Below, piece after piece: positions 1 to 12,264 of a stretch of DNA of 64,000 nt. Position 1 is the first letter of the stretch. Each line of letters begins with the position of its first letter. Made by a program: the position numbers and the translations under genes. A model generated the notes under the pieces. It was not told where the DNA came from. It saw nothing but the letters and a program-made list of their open reading frames with translations, and did not search any database. The stretch is from Aegilops tauschii subsp. strangulata. Taxonomy: Eukaryota; Streptophyta; Magnoliopsida; Poales; Poaceae. The DNA lies in contig NC_053041.3 of NCBI RefSeq assembly GCF_002575655.3, positions 372,851,054-372,915,053 of the forward strand, given 5' to 3'.

Positions 1-2985
1 CAACCCACCAGCGCCCGAGCCGGCCTGCCCCAGCGCCCCGCGTCCGACTCCTCTCCCCCTCGGTCGCCCGCTCGCCTCCACCCCTCTCTCTCTCGCTGAC
101 GCGCCAGCCCCACCCCTTTCTTTCCCCTCCTCCACGCCTTGCCAAGCCAGAGCACAACCGGAGCACGCCCGTCACCGCGATCTTCCCGGGATCACGCTTC
201 GAAGCCTTCCCCTCGCGCAAGCTTATGTCCTATAAATACCTACGCCCTTCCTCTCCCGAACCCCCTAAAACCCTAGCCCAAAACCCACCGCAGCTCGCTC
301 CCTCGCCTCGCATCTCGCTACTGCCGCCGCAGTTCGCCGCCCGTTCCGACTCCGGTAAGCACTCCCTCGACTCCAATTTCCACCCACGTACTTCCGTCGC
401 CGTTTCCCACCTTTTTGACATGGCCTGCCGCCCTCTTACCCACAGCAGCGACGACCCCGAGCTCGTCCGCCACCCGCTGGAGCTGCAGAGCACCGGGCTC
501 TGCTTCGCCTCGCCCTCGACGTCCGCGCCGTCCCCGAGCTCAAACAACTCCACCACCACCTCCGCCTCGCTCCGCCGCATCGCCCCGACGCCACCGCCGT
601 CGCTCCAGACCACCGGAACCCCTCCGCCACCGACGCCCGAGTCGCCGCCGTCGTCTCCGTCTCTCGCCGCCGTCCGCTGTAAGCTCGAGCTCCCCTCCAT
701 CGTTAGATCTCGCATGTACGCCGTAGATTAGATCGTAGCGAAGGGTTAGGTTTATTTTTAGTAGTTCGGTTTTTCTCCGGTTTAGTTTACGGTTTATTTG
801 ATTAGATCGAATCGGTCGGTTTAGTTATTAACCGCGCAGGTTTTTGTTAATTTCCGCCCAAGCGCTGTTTAGTTTCAGATTGCACACCCCATCAACCCAG
901 TAGCGCCCGTTAGTTTTTTTTTTAGTTTTTATTTTCGTTTTTGTTTTTAACAGAATAGTTCCAATCTTGAAAAATCTATATCTTTTAGGTTATTTACTAT
1001 TTTTAGTTGATTATTTTTTTGTTAGTTTACAAATTTCCTATAGTTTCTGTAGAAAATAGATTCGGCCATGTTTTAGTTTTTAAAAAATTGATTATATTAG
1101 TTTTAGTCGGATTAGTATTTCTGCTATAAATTGAGCTAGGATTAATTTTTTTAGTGATTCTTTTTGCTACTGCTTTGTTTTGACCTTGCCTAGCAGTAGG
1201 AACTTGTTTGGGTATTAGAGATTAAATAAAAAATAGTTTTAGTCGAAATCAAGTTTTTCTTGTTTATTTAGCTAGCTATTGTTTTCCTACTGTTCTAGTT
1301 AGTAAATTATTTTATTTTTATTATGTTATAGTTTATTTTAGATTAGTTTCTGTAGCTACAGAGGATGAACTTTATTTACAGTAGAATAATTTTTTTTTTA
1401 TTTTCCTTGCTAGAATTGTTTTAGTCATAATAGGAGTTCTATAATAGCTTTTAATATAATTCTTTTTGCCTCTAGTTTGTATGTTGTTTTCCTTTCTGTT
1501 AGTTAGCAAAACCCATGTTTAGGTTCCGTTAAGAAAAAAATTAGTAGTATAAGACTATTTCTTAGTTGATGCTTGATGTGGTGAAGACCTTGATTTGCTT
1601 TCTCCAAGTTTTTCTTTGGTTTTGATTTGAGTGCTTGGGTGTTTTACTTCAACTTGTTGTTATGTTATATTGTGCAATACTTATTTGTGCTATTGTTTGA
1701 CTCGGTAGAATTTCCGGAGTGCGAAGCCTGCTATTACGAGTCGCTAGCTTTCGAAGACCATCAGCCAGGCAAGTCATTTGATCATGTTTTTACAATACCT
1801 ATGATTTTATTGCATTAGAGTTATACCTCCCCACCATGCATGCAGTAGGAGAATTTTGTTAAGTTATGTTCTTGAGTAGTATCATGAGGTAGGATGAACC
1901 CTTCTCCCTTGTTACCGATGCCCGGGACGATGTAGTTGATTGCTATGCTTTAGTAGACGGGGTTGGTTGAGTGATTCATAAGGGAGATGAGAGAGTCAAG
2001 ATGATGACAACCCCATGACGTAAAGCTCAAGATGGACTTCAAAATTCACTACTGGGTGGAGGACGGTTGACGGGCACCCTGGAGAAACCAGCGGATGGCC
2101 GGGATGCATGGAGAAGCGCCATGACATCTTGCGGAAAGCTTCACCCAGCCACAAAGAGATGGATGGATACACCTTGACCGGAAGCTTACCTGTGCAGCCG
2201 CAAGCCATTATGGGCTCTGGCTGGGTTGACCCTAGGCGTGACTCTGGCCGGACGGTGCTACGAGATGTAGAAGAACGGTAGGATTGGATGGGCACCGGCA
2301 GTGGCCCAGACAAACTCTACGGAAGACCCTGTTTCGTTTGTCCCGTCTTCAAACACCAGGCAGTGCGAGGACATAAAGGAGGGAACGATTCTTGCGGGTA
2401 AAGTGCACAAGACTCTGCAGAGTAACAACCTAATCGATTAGCCGTGTCCCCGGTTACGGACAAATGAGCCTCTGGGATTGGAGTATTTCGGAAGTCTCAA
2501 CACCGAACTTAATAAATTAATTGAGGGGTTATTTAATATTTGAGAATGAGACATTGGTTGGCGGAACCATCTCAATAACTACCAACATTTTGTAGTAATT
2601 GCAAACAAGTCCTTGTTGTAGGGAAAAACCGGCTTTTTCGCAAAACAATGAAACTTAGAGCCCCACAGCCAAATTGCATATAGTATTAGTAATTTTATTG
2701 TTGTTCTCTCTTCATGACTTGTCGGCATATTCAAAATGCTAACCTACACGGCTGCAACGTCTTATGTTGCAGAGGAATTTTCCGATCAGGAGTGAGGCTA
2801 CGATCCACGCTTGGCGATTGCCCTATGGAGTCGGATGGTCTCGCTATTCGTCTATGCTTCCGCAGCTTTATTTAGTTTATTTCTCATGAGTTGGCCTTCG
2901 GCCGAATTTATTATGATGTAATAAAGACTCGATATGAGAATCATGTAATAAATTCAGGTGTGATTGAACTTTGAATCTTTGCATC
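1..2985 (+). mobile_element. Long LTR-like sequence of a Gypsy-type element (left end outside window)
   Basis: The sequence starts GC-rich, has a TATA box at 231-238, a GC-rich leader with a GTAAGC splice-donor-like site at 355, and then a very T-rich stretch (about 730-1700) resembling a plant intron. A short exon-like segment at 1709-1770 encodes ECEACYYESLAFEDHQPG and is followed by GCAAGT. The 3' part (about 2300-2985) is non-coding with AATAAA signals near 2921 and 2949. This layout resembles the long LTRs of several Triticeae Gypsy families, and a comparable layout is present on the minus strand at 58416-63447. I cannot place the right border exactly; coding-like sequence of another element begins near 2987. 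Open reading frames in the first 730 bases are low-complexity proline/serine runs without a family signature. Confidence 0.45.
231..238 (+). promoter_or_regulatory. TATA box of LTR-like sequence
   Basis: TATAAATA lies at the transition from a GC-rich upstream block to a C/T-rich leader containing ACCCTAGCC, which is typical of plant Pol II core promoters. It is inferred to be the LTR promoter. Confidence 0.5.
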
Positions 2986-2986
2986 A

Positions 2987-3969
2987 ATGTACGGTGTGTG
3001 CCAGCATGATCTTGGGATGGTACAGCTACACAGAGACTTGACCGATTTCGGGTCGGGTCGCTACATGACCAATGGGCAACAGATGACTGCTAAGTGGAAG
3101 GACTTCATGGCTTTGCTACAGGTGCCTGATGAGGGGCTCAACACGCCTGTTGGTGTTCGTCCTCATGCCAACCCTGAGTCCGCCAACAAGAACAAGCTTC
3201 AGCAATTCTATGTTGAGAAGACTCTTCCCAGTGGCAAGAAGGCGTGGGTGCTGAACCCATTCCTTGACATCATGCACCGGATCTTCCGCAACTCCCTCTT
3301 AGCACGCATTGGTGACAAGGACAAGGTACATGCCTATCTCGTGGACATGATGCTCATTTGTGAGGAGGCGCGTCACGCTCAGACACAACCACTTGACGTC
3401 TCACACATCATGTGGTGCGAGCTACGGTTTGCGGTGTTCAATCGTAAGGTACCCATCTATGGACCTTACCTGTTTCTCTTGATCACGAGGACTTGGGAGA
3501 AGCTCTATCCCGATGAGGAGTTTGTTGCCCCTGACTGGATCCGTCACGACCCCATCAAGCTCCGCATCAAGCCTCAGTGGGCTAACACCACTACCCGTGT
3601 GCTGGGGCCGAGGCTGCTCAAATGGACGTGGACAAGGATGAGATTGAGGAGGAGGAGGCGGATGAGGACAGCTCTGCTGGATATGCTCCTCCCTCTACTG
3701 AGCCTTCTTGGGCTAAGAAGCTGAAGAACAAGATGAAGGCTCTGTTCTGCATGCAGGCCAAGGGCCAGTAGAGGACACATGTTGCTTACAAGGAGAGTAG
3801 CCGCCGCGACAAGAGGATCTTGAGGACGTTTGGCGAGGAGATATCCAGTGGGTCTGAGAAGCACATCAAGCCAGAGGCAGAATGGATGACGAAGCAGGGC
3901 TACCAGTGGACTGAATCTGAGGAGGAGCCCATCCCTGCTGCCGAGTCCAACGAGGAGCGTGACGAGTGA
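2987..3969 (+). pseudogene. Broken extra ORF downstream of pol in a Copia-like (SIRE/Maximus-type) element
   Basis: Reading from 2987 gives about 200 residues of non-repetitive protein (for example KWKDFMALLQVPDEGLNTP and ICEEARHAQTQPLDVSHIMW). A frameshift near 3600 then moves the reading frame into an acidic run (DEIEEEEADEDSSAGY) and a basic tail (SWAKKLKNKMKALFC). A TAG follows at about 3769 and reading ends at the TGA at 3967-3969. I do not recognise a named domain. Its position, just before several GGGGGAG tracts and the 3' LTR, matches the extra ORF seen after pol in SIRE/Maximus Copia elements, so that role is inferred from position only. The start is uncertain because the upstream part is replaced by the sequence ending near 2985. 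Confidence 0.45.
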
Positions 3970-4512
3970 TCTATTCAGCTTGGGCTACCACCTGTGTCGT
4001 AGGTGTCCTCTCTGCCTTTTTGGTGTCTCGGTGCCAAAGGGGGAGAGAATGTAGGATTTGCGCTTCGTGTGTCGTAGTGTTTCGCTCTGTCGCTTTGCTT
4101 TCGTTTGCTTTGGTTTGTGGACCTCGTTTGCTTTGGTTTGTTTTGTGCTTGTGAGACCAGGTTCTCTTTCATATGGTGTAATACATATGCACTCTAGCGT
4201 ACCTTAATGTCTGTCGTACTTAGTAGCTCGTGAGCCTATGCTATCTTGTGCCCTTTTCTTTATGCTCTTAGTTATTATCTTGCCTCCTTGCTTATTGTTA
4301 GTTGTATTATTGCAAGATATGCCTTGTCTATAAAATATAGGGGGAGTGTTGATCGTAGTATGTGTGCCGTGCAGTCCAAAGCAGTTCTCTAGAAAGCACA
4401 CATCTAGGGGGAGCCCATCTATATTTTATAGAGGTGGGGTTTGCCTATGATCTATTTTTTATCCCTATGTGCAAATTCCGTATTGTCATCAATCCACCAA
4501 AAAGGGGGAGAT
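3970..4512 (+). other. Non-coding 3' region of the Copia-like element with repeated polypurine tracts
   Basis: There is no credible ORF. The stretch holds four purine tracts with a GGGGGAG core, near 4036, 4340, 4407 and 4500. The last one (4499-4511) directly precedes the 3' LTR and is the likely polypurine tract for plus-strand priming. Repeated upstream tracts are a known feature of SIRE/Maximus-lineage Copia elements. Confidence 0.5.
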
Positions 4513-6219
4513 TGTAAGGGCATATTTATCTCTTAGTTGTTTTGGTGATTGATGACAATGCATTGCGGACTAATCATGTGCATTGAGCATTTCAAAAATA
4601 TCATGACTAGGCACAAGACGATGGGGTGCCCCTCGAAGACTATTGAAGACGGCGTTTCTCTATGTATCTTTTCAATGGATTTGAGTCATAGGAAAGCAGT
4701 ACTATTAAGAGAGGGTTCGCGTTAAAGGTTTGGGTGGAATCAACATGTACACGTATGTTCCTTTTTGCACCACCTTTTCTTTGGCTCTTTGGAGCATCCT
4801 CCGTTTCTCCGTGTCTCTGCAAAATGAGGGACTCCTAGTGTTGCTGTACTAGGGCATGCGGTACTACTGCCCTTGGGGGCGGTAGTACCGCAGACCCTTG
4901 CGGTAGTACCGGCCGCAGGCGCGGTAGTACCGCAGGTGCTCACGGTAGTACCACTCCTTGGGAGCGGTAGTACCGTGGCCTGTGGCCAAGCTTAGCTGGT
5001 CGAGCGATTGTAGGGGCGGATGTAATTTTTTACATCTGCGCCCTACGCGGTAGTACCGCTCCATGGGCGCGGTAGTACCGTGAGCTCTGGCCAGGCACAG
5101 CAGCATGAACGGAAGTAGGGGCGGATGTAATTTTTTACATCCGCGCCCTACGCGGTAGTACCGTGTTGGATTTTTGCATAGATCAAAACTCAGCGGAAGT
5201 TGCCACGGATGTATTTTTATATGTCTGTGCCTTCCCAGTCTAGACCAACCCTGCCTTGCGGTAGTACCGCAAGGGGGAGCGGTAGTACCGCTCCAGCGGT
5301 TCTACCGCCCTCGGCTTCGTTGCCACAGGCTAGTCTAGCTCCGGCCGTGCCAGCGGTAGTATCGCAGTGCCCTGCGGTAGTACTGTGGTCCCGTGCGGTA
5401 GTACCACTTGTCGGGTGCGGTAGTACCGCTCGTGGCGTGCTGAGTTAGTGGATAACGGTTGGATTTGTTCTATCACTATATAAGGGGAGTCTTCTTCTCC
5501 GAGTTGACTACCTCTTCCATTCCTAAGCTCCATTGTTGCTCTATGCTCCATTTTTGCCCGATCTCTCTCCCTAACCAATCAAACTTGTTGATTCTTTAGG
5601 GATTGGTTGAGAAGGCTCCGATCTACACTTCCACCAAGAGAAATTTGATTCCCCCCACTAATCCCTCGCGGATCTTGTTACTCTTGGGTGTTTGAGCACC
5701 CTAGACGGTTGATGTCACCGCGGAGCCATATTCCATTGTGGTGAAACTTCATGGTGTTGTTGGGAGCCTCCAATTAAGTTGTGGAGATTGCCCCAACCTT
5801 GTTTGTAAAGTTCTGGTCGCCGCCTCCAAGGGCACCAATAGTGGAATCACGGTATCTCGCATTGTGTGAGGTCGTGAGGAGAATACGGTGGCCCTAGTGG
5901 CTTCTTGGGGAGCATTGTGCCTCCACACCGCTCTAACGGAGACGTACTTCCCCTCAAAAGGAAGGAACTTCGGTAACACATCCTCGTCTTCACCGGCTCC
6001 ACTCTTGGTTATCTCATACCTTTACTTGTGCAAGCTTATATTGTGTTGTATCATTTGCTTGCTTGTGTGCTTGTTGTTGTTGCATCATATAGGTTGCTCA
6101 CCTAGTTGCATATCTAGACAACCTACTTTGATGCAAAGTTTAAATTGGTAAAGAAAAGCTAAAAATTGTTAGTTGCCTATTCACCACCCCCCTCCTAGTC
6201 AACTATATCGATCCTTTCA
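4513..6219 (+). mobile_element. 3' LTR of Copia-like element (1707 bp)
   Basis: It begins TGTAAGGGCATA directly after the purine tract AAAAAGGGGGAGAT and ends CGATCCTTTCA, giving TG...CA ends. It then switches at 6220 to sequence homologous to the middle of the Gypsy LTR at 47382-49049. The element therefore inserted inside such an LTR. Its 5' LTR and most of its internal region are not in the window. The central part (4859-5430) is full of short palindromes and the end is TC-rich. No second copy is available, so the target duplication (expected ACATC at 6220-6224) cannot be checked. Confidence 0.65.
4859..5430. repeat. Cluster of about 16 CGGTAGTACCG palindromes plus two GCGGATGTAA hairpins
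   Basis: The 12-14 base self-complementary motif GCGGTAGTACCGC and close variants recur about 16 times over 570 bp with irregular spacing. Examples are at 4879, 4899, 4920, 5047, 5151, 5258, 5279 and 5417. Two longer inverted repeats lie among them. The better one has arms GCGGATGTAA at 5121-5130 and TTACATCCGC at 5135-5144 around a TTTT loop. Transcripts of either strand could form many small stem-loops. Confidence 0.8.
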
Positions 6220-6973
6220 ACATCCCATTGTCACCATAGATATCACATCGCAAGACATACATCAAGTGTTCTCAAATCCAATACTCAATCCAACATAATG
6301 AAACCTCAAAGAGGAAGACTCAATTCATCACAAGAAGGTAGAGGGGGAGAAACACCATATGATTCAACTATAGTAACAAAGCTCGCGGTACATCAAGATC
6401 GTGCCAAATCAAGAACACGAGAGAGAGAGAGAGATCAAACACATAGCTACTGGTACATACCCTCAGCCCCGAGGGTGAACTACACCCTCCTCGTCATGGA
6501 GACCGCCGAGATGATGAAGATGGCCACCGGTGATGGTTTCCCCCTCCGATAGGGTGCCGAAACGGGCTCCCGATTGGTTTTTCGTGGCTGCGGCGACGGA
6601 ACTCCCGATCTAGGTTTATTTCTGATGTTTTGGGGATTTATAAGAGGTGTTGGCGTTGGGGACAAATCAAGGGGGCCCACGAGGCGACGATAAGGCAGGG
6701 GGCGCACCCTAGGGGGGGCGCCCCCACCCTTGTGGTTGCCTCGGGACTCCTCTCCGATATCTTTTCGTTCAAGTATTTTTTATATTTTCCAGAAATATTC
6801 TCTGTAAATTTTCAGCTTGTTCCGAGAACTTTTATTTCTGCACAAAAAAACGACACCACAATTGTTCTGTTGAAAACAGCGCCAGTCCGAGTTAGTTCTA
6901 ATCAAATCATATAAAATTATTGTAAACCTGGCATGAATACTTCATAAATTATAGATACGCTGGAGATGTATCA
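6220..6973 (-). mobile_element. Truncated Gypsy LTR (same family as 47382-49049)
   Basis: On the minus strand it starts TGATACATCTCCAGCG at 6973. It matches, with divergence, the right-hand 790 bp of the LTRs at 47382-49049 and 53819-55500, including the (GA)n tract, the block CATAGCTACTGGTACATACC and the leader around GAGGGTGAACTAC. The rest of the LTR is missing on the left, where the Copia-like LTR ends at 6219. On the right it borders LINE coding sequence at 6974. Confidence 0.75.
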
Positions 6974-7680
6974 ATAGGAGCGGAGGATACCAAGCACATG
7001 TTATTCACTTGTGCAAAAGCTAAAGAGTTTTGGCGGTTACTGGGTTTGGACTTTGCTGTTGATAAAGCATGCGTTGTGGATCGCGTGGGAGAAGTTGTGC
7101 TAGAATATTTATTGCTGCAACCAGCTGAAGAATGTGTTGTCCTTGGTGTGGGAAATTCAATAGAAGCAATTGCTATTGGTTCCTTGTATTTATGGTGGGA
7201 GACGAGTAAGTTAGTGCATAATGAAAAGGTCCAGGAACCTAAGTTCATAGCAATGGTAATCAGAGTTTTGGTTGCTAACTATACTATGACGAGTGATGCA
7301 AAGGCGGCGATCAAGCGACATGGTTGCGAAATATCAAGGAGCAACTATGTGAAGCTAAACATGTGGATGGGGCTTTTGACCCATACTTACTCAATGGCTC
7401 GTATGGCTCTGTCATCAGAGACTCGAATGGCAGATTCGTCGCAGCAGGAAACCGATAAATCAGTTGGTACGGAGATGCACTTATGGTCGAGGCACTGCCC
7501 TTGTAGGTTGGTCTCAGTTTGGCAACTATAGTCGGGCGTAATCGCATAGAGATGTACTCCGACAACATCAAGGTGATAAACACAATGAAGAATGGAGGTC
7601 GCTCTTTCGGTCTATCGACGATAGTTTTTGATGATATATATCACCTTGCGTGTGATTTCCCGCATACTATTTTGAGCATG
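6974..7680 (+). pseudogene. LINE ORF2 C-terminal part (zf-RVT and RNase H), first segment
   Basis: The translation holds the end of the zinc-binding RVT-associated region (KHMLFTCAKAKEFWRLLG), then in a shifted frame an RNase H-like fold (GSYGSVIRDSNGRFVAAGN and EMYSDNIKVINTMKNGGRS). This is the typical C-terminus of plant L1-type ORF2. At least one frameshift (around 7360) and several stops inactivate it. The reading runs to IFEH at 7680 and resumes as APRETNCAAHDLAKLA at 15811, after a solo LTR insertion. The left end is cut by the LTR ending at 6973, so endonuclease and reverse transcriptase parts are absent here. Confidence 0.75.
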
Positions 7681-8170
7681 TGATGTCTACTATGCAACTT
7701 TATTCTTGTAGACTCTATTGGGCCTCCAAGCGCAGAGTTTTGTAGGGCGGCAACAAATTTCCTTCAAGTGGGTGACCTAAGGTTTATCAATCCTTGGGAG
7801 GTGTAGGATGTAGATGGTCTCTCTCAAACAACCCTACAATCAAATACAACAAATCTCTTGTGTTCCCAACACACCCAATGCCGTTGTCAATTGTATAGGT
7901 GCACTAGTTCGGCAAAGAGATGGTGATACAAGTGTAATATGGATGGTAGAAATAGGTTTTTATAATTTAAACAATTAAGAATAGCAAGGTAACAAGTAGC
8001 AAACAACAAGGAAAATGGTATATCAATGCTTAGAAACAAGGCCTAGGGTTCATACTTTCAGTAGTGCAATCTCTCTATAGTGCTAGCATAATTGAATCAT
8101 ATAACAATCCCTCAATGTGCAATAAATAATCACCCCATATTTCCTATCGAAGAAAGTAGGATGAAAACGT

Positions 8171-9764
8171 TGATGTCGCTTGAAGCTACGTCAGTATTTC
8201 CCCAAAGAGGAAGGGATGATGCAGCACAGCGGCGGTAGGTATTTCCATTAGATATGAAACCAAGGTTATCAAACCAGTAGGAGAACCAAGCAACACAACG
8301 TAAACAGCCCCTGCACACAGATAACAAATCCTCGCAACCCGACGTGTTAAAGGGGTTGTCAATCCCTTCCGGGTACGGCGCCTCAAGATAGGCAAACGGA
8401 CGTGAGATAAAATTGTAGTAGATTCATAGATCGAATGCCAAACAAAATAAATAAGAATAAATTGCAGCAAGGTATTTTTGTATTTTTGGTTTAATAGATC
8501 TGAAAATAAATGCAAAGGAAAAGTATATCGCAAAGGCAAATATATGAGAAAGAGACCCAGGGGCCGTAGGTTTCACTAGTGGCTTCTCTCGAGAAAAATA
8601 GCAAACGGTGGGTGAACAAATTACTGTTGGGCAATTGATAGAACTTCAAATAATCATGACGATATCTAGGCAATGATAATTACATAGGCATCACATCCAA
8701 GATTAGTAGACCGACTCCTGCCTGCATCTACTACTATTACTCCACACATTGACCGCTATCCAGCATGCATCTAGTGTATTAAGTTCATGGAGAAACGGAG
8801 TAATGCAATAAGAACGATGACATGATGTAGACAAGATCTATCTATGTAGAGATAGACCCCATCGTTTTATCCGTAGTAGCAACGATACATACGTGTCGGT
8901 TCCCCTTCTGTCACTGGGCAAGCACCGTAAGATCGAACCCACTGCAAAGCACCTCTTCCCATTGCAAGATAAATAGATCAAGTTGGCAAAACAAAACCCA
9001 AATATCGGAGAATAAATACGAGGCTATAAGCAATCATGCACATAAGAGATGAAAAAAACTCAAATAACTTTCATGGATATAAAAAGATAGATCTGATCAT
9101 AAACTCAAAGTTCATCGATCCCAACAAACACACCGCAAAAAGAGTTACATCATATGGATCTCCAAGAGACCATTGTATTGAGAATTCAGCGAGAGAGACA
9201 AAGCCATCTAGCTACTACCTACGAACTCGAAGGTCTACAAATAACTACTCACGCATCATCGAAGAGGCACCAATGGAGGTGGTGAACCCCATCCGAGATG
9301 GTGTCTAGATTGGATCTGGTGGTTCTGGACTCTGCGGCGGCTGGATGAATATTTCGTCGACTCCCCTAGGGTTTGAGAATATTGGGGTATTTATAGAGCA
9401 AAGAGGCGGTCCGGGGGGCACCCGAGGTGGGCACAACCCACCAGGGCGCGCCTGGGCCTCCTGGCGCGGCCTGGTGGGTTGTGCTCTCCTCGGAGAACCC
9501 CCCAGGCGCAGCCAGGGCCCATTATGTTCCTTCTGGTCCAAAAAAAGCTCCGCGAAGTTCTGTTGCATTTGGACTCCGTCTGATATTGATTTCCTGCGGA
9601 TTTAAAAAACATGCAGAAAACAACAACTGGCACTTGGCACTATGTCAATAGGTTAGTACCAAAAAATGATATAAAATGACTATAAAATGATTATAAAAGA
9701 TCCAAGATTGATAATATAACAGCATGGAACAATAAAAAATTATAGATACGTTGGAGACGTATCA
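8171..9764 (-). repeat. 3' LTR of nested Gypsy element
   Basis: The 1594-bp LTR runs from TGATGTCGCTTGAAG (left) to GGAGACGTATCA (right). A sense-strand TATA box (CTATAAATA) lies at 9388-9396. Near-identical to the copy at 13369-14934, from which it differs by scattered substitutions and by keeping about 24 bp (near 8820) that are absent there. Confidence 0.85.
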
Positions 9765-12240
9765 GCATCCCCAAGCTTAACTCCTACTCGTCCTCGAGTA
9801 GGTAAGTGATAAAAACAGAATTTTTGATGTGGAATGCTGCCTAACATGTCATATCATATTCTTTTCTTTATTGCATGGACATTTGGACTTTTATGTGATT
9901 CAAAGCAATAGTCTAGTTTTGACATGATAATTTAAATACTCAAGCATACCAACAAGCAACTATGTCTTTCAAAATATCAACGCTAAAATAAGTTATCCCT
10001 AGCCCATCATGCTCAACCATTGATCCATTAATGAAACACACTCGCATATTAGCTGCACCCAATACTCAAGTATGATCATATTGCCTCCTAGTTGGTGCTT
10101 TTGTAAGAGAAGATGAAGACTCAAATTCAAAAATAAAAAATGCATAAAGTAAAAGAAAGGCCCTTCGCAGAGGGAAGTAGGGATTTGTAGAGGTGCCAGA
10201 GCTCAAAGCGAAAAACTTAGAGATAAAAACATTTTGGAAGGTCTATCCATCCCACCAACGAAAACGACTTAGAGTTCCCAACACTTTCCATGCTAGATAT
10301 ATTATAGGCGGTTCCCAAACAGAAAATAAAGTTTATTCCTTTTTCAACCATACTTTCACTTTCCATGGCTAGCCGTATCCACGGTTGCTCTCCATACCAA
10401 CACTTTCCAAGGAATTTATTATTTGACAACATAAAGTAAATTCATTTTTTCATTTCGGGACTGGGCATCCCTAATACCTTTGCCTTACTCTCGTGCAATG
10501 ACAAGTGAATAAACATTCATCGTGAGAATAACACATCTAGCATGGAAAATATTAGCCACCCCTCACCGCTCCGCGAGCGAAACGAACACACAAAACAGAA
10601 GTTTATTTTGAAAATTAGAGATCGCACATGCAAATTTGCTTAGAACGGCAAAATAATACCGCATATAGGTAGATATAGTGGACTCATGTGGCAATACTGG
10701 TTTAAAGGATTTTGGATGCACAAGTAGAGATCATACTTAGTGCAAAATGAAGGCTAGCAAAAGATTGAGAAGCGACCAACCAAGAAATGGATAATCGCAT
10801 AAGCAAGCATTAAGCATAATTAACACCGAATAATGCACCACAAGTAGGTTATAATTTCATTTCATGACTATTGAATTTCGTGCTTGCATAGGGAATCACA
10901 AACCTTAACACCAATATTCTTACTAAAGCATAATTACTCATCAACATAACTCATATATCACATAATCATATCTCAAAACTATTACTAAGAATCAAGTTTA
11001 TTTTGTCCAATGATCTTCATGAAAGTTTTTATTATATCCTTCATGGATATCTATCACTTTGGGACTAATTTTCATGTGTTGCTTTTCATAAGCTCAAACA
11101 AACATAAGTGAAGATCATGAGCATAATATTTCTTTCTTTCTCTCAAATTAATTTAAGTGAAGCAAGAGAGAATTTCTTGAAAATTTTACTAACTCTCAAA
11201 TAAATCTAAGTGAAGCAAGAGAGCATTTATTCAAAAATACTAAAGCACACCGTGCTAAAAAAGATATAAGTGAAGCACTAGAGCAAGTCCATAGCTCATA
11301 AAAATTTAAGTGAAGCATAGAGAGCAATTCTAACAAGTCATGACATAATTTTGGCTCTCCCAAATAGGTGTGTCCAGCAAGGGATCAAGACTTAAAATAC
11401 AAAATAAAACAAGCAAAGACTCATATCATACAAGACTCTCCAAGCAAAACAAAATAGTATGTGACGAATAAAAATATAGCTTCGAGTAAAATACCGATGG
11501 TCGTTAGAAGAAAGAGGGGATGCCACTCGGGGGCATCCCCAAGCTTAGTTGGTTGTTCATTTTTGGATAATAGCTTCGGATGCCGGGGCATCCCCAAGCT
11601 TAGGATCTTCTACTCCTTATTCCTTCATCCATCGTAAGATAACCCAAAACTTGAAAACTTCAATCACACAAAACTCAACAAAACCTTCGTGAGATCCGTT
11701 AGTAAAAGAAAGCAAATCACTACTATAAGTACTGTACCAAACCAATTCATATTTTGTTTTTGCATTATATCTACTGTATTCCAACTTTTATATGGCAAAA
11801 ACTCATCAAAGATAACCATAGAGCCATCAAAATAAGCACACAACGCAAAGAAAACAGAATCTGTCAAAACAGAACAGTTTGTAGTAATATGACTATTTTG
11901 AAAACTTCTGGAACTCCAAAAATTCTGAAAAAATAGGAAGACCTGAGAAATTTGTATATTAATCTTCTGCAAAAAGAATTGGCATTTTATCACGCTCTGG
12001 TTAAAAATGAGAATTGTTTTCGTGAGCGCAAAAGTTCTGTTTTTCAGCAAGATCAAACAACTATCACCCAAGAAGATCCTAAAGGCTTTACTTGGCACAA
12101 ACACTAATTAAAACACAAAAAACATAATCATAACAGTATCATAATTGTGAAAACACTCAAGAATAGAAAGCAAAAAGCAATAATAAAATTTATTCATTGG
12201 GTTGCCTCCCAACAAGCGCTATTGTTTCACGCCCTTAGCT
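9765..12240 (-). other. Non-coding internal region of the nested Gypsy element
   Basis: There is no credible ORF. It contains the 3' purine tract (9765-9779) and a hairpin beside it (CCTACTCG 9783-9790, CGAGTAGG 9795-9802). It also has five diverged copies of TAAGTGAAGCA with a purine tail between about 11150 and 11330. Two internal copies of the purine tract lie at 11533-11547 and 11588-11602, the first within an inverted repeat GGGGATGCC...GGGCATCCCC (11517-11540). Several of these signals recur at the corresponding place in the element at 47382-55500. Confidence 0.7.
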
Positions 12241-12264
12241 AGGCATTGGTAATTTTAATGATGC

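Noticed and set aside
225..731. 168-codon open frame in the first kilobase
   Set aside because: Pro/Ser/Thr-rich low complexity, equally open on the opposite strand, within an LTR-like leader; no family signature.
5200..5578. 82-codon frames in the palindrome-rich LTR region
   Set aside because: Open on both strands because of repeated CGGTAGTACCG words.
8130..8673. Short minus-strand frames in the LTR at 8171-9764 (repeated at 13121-13871)
   Set aside because: They are duplicated only because the LTR is duplicated and contain no conserved domain.
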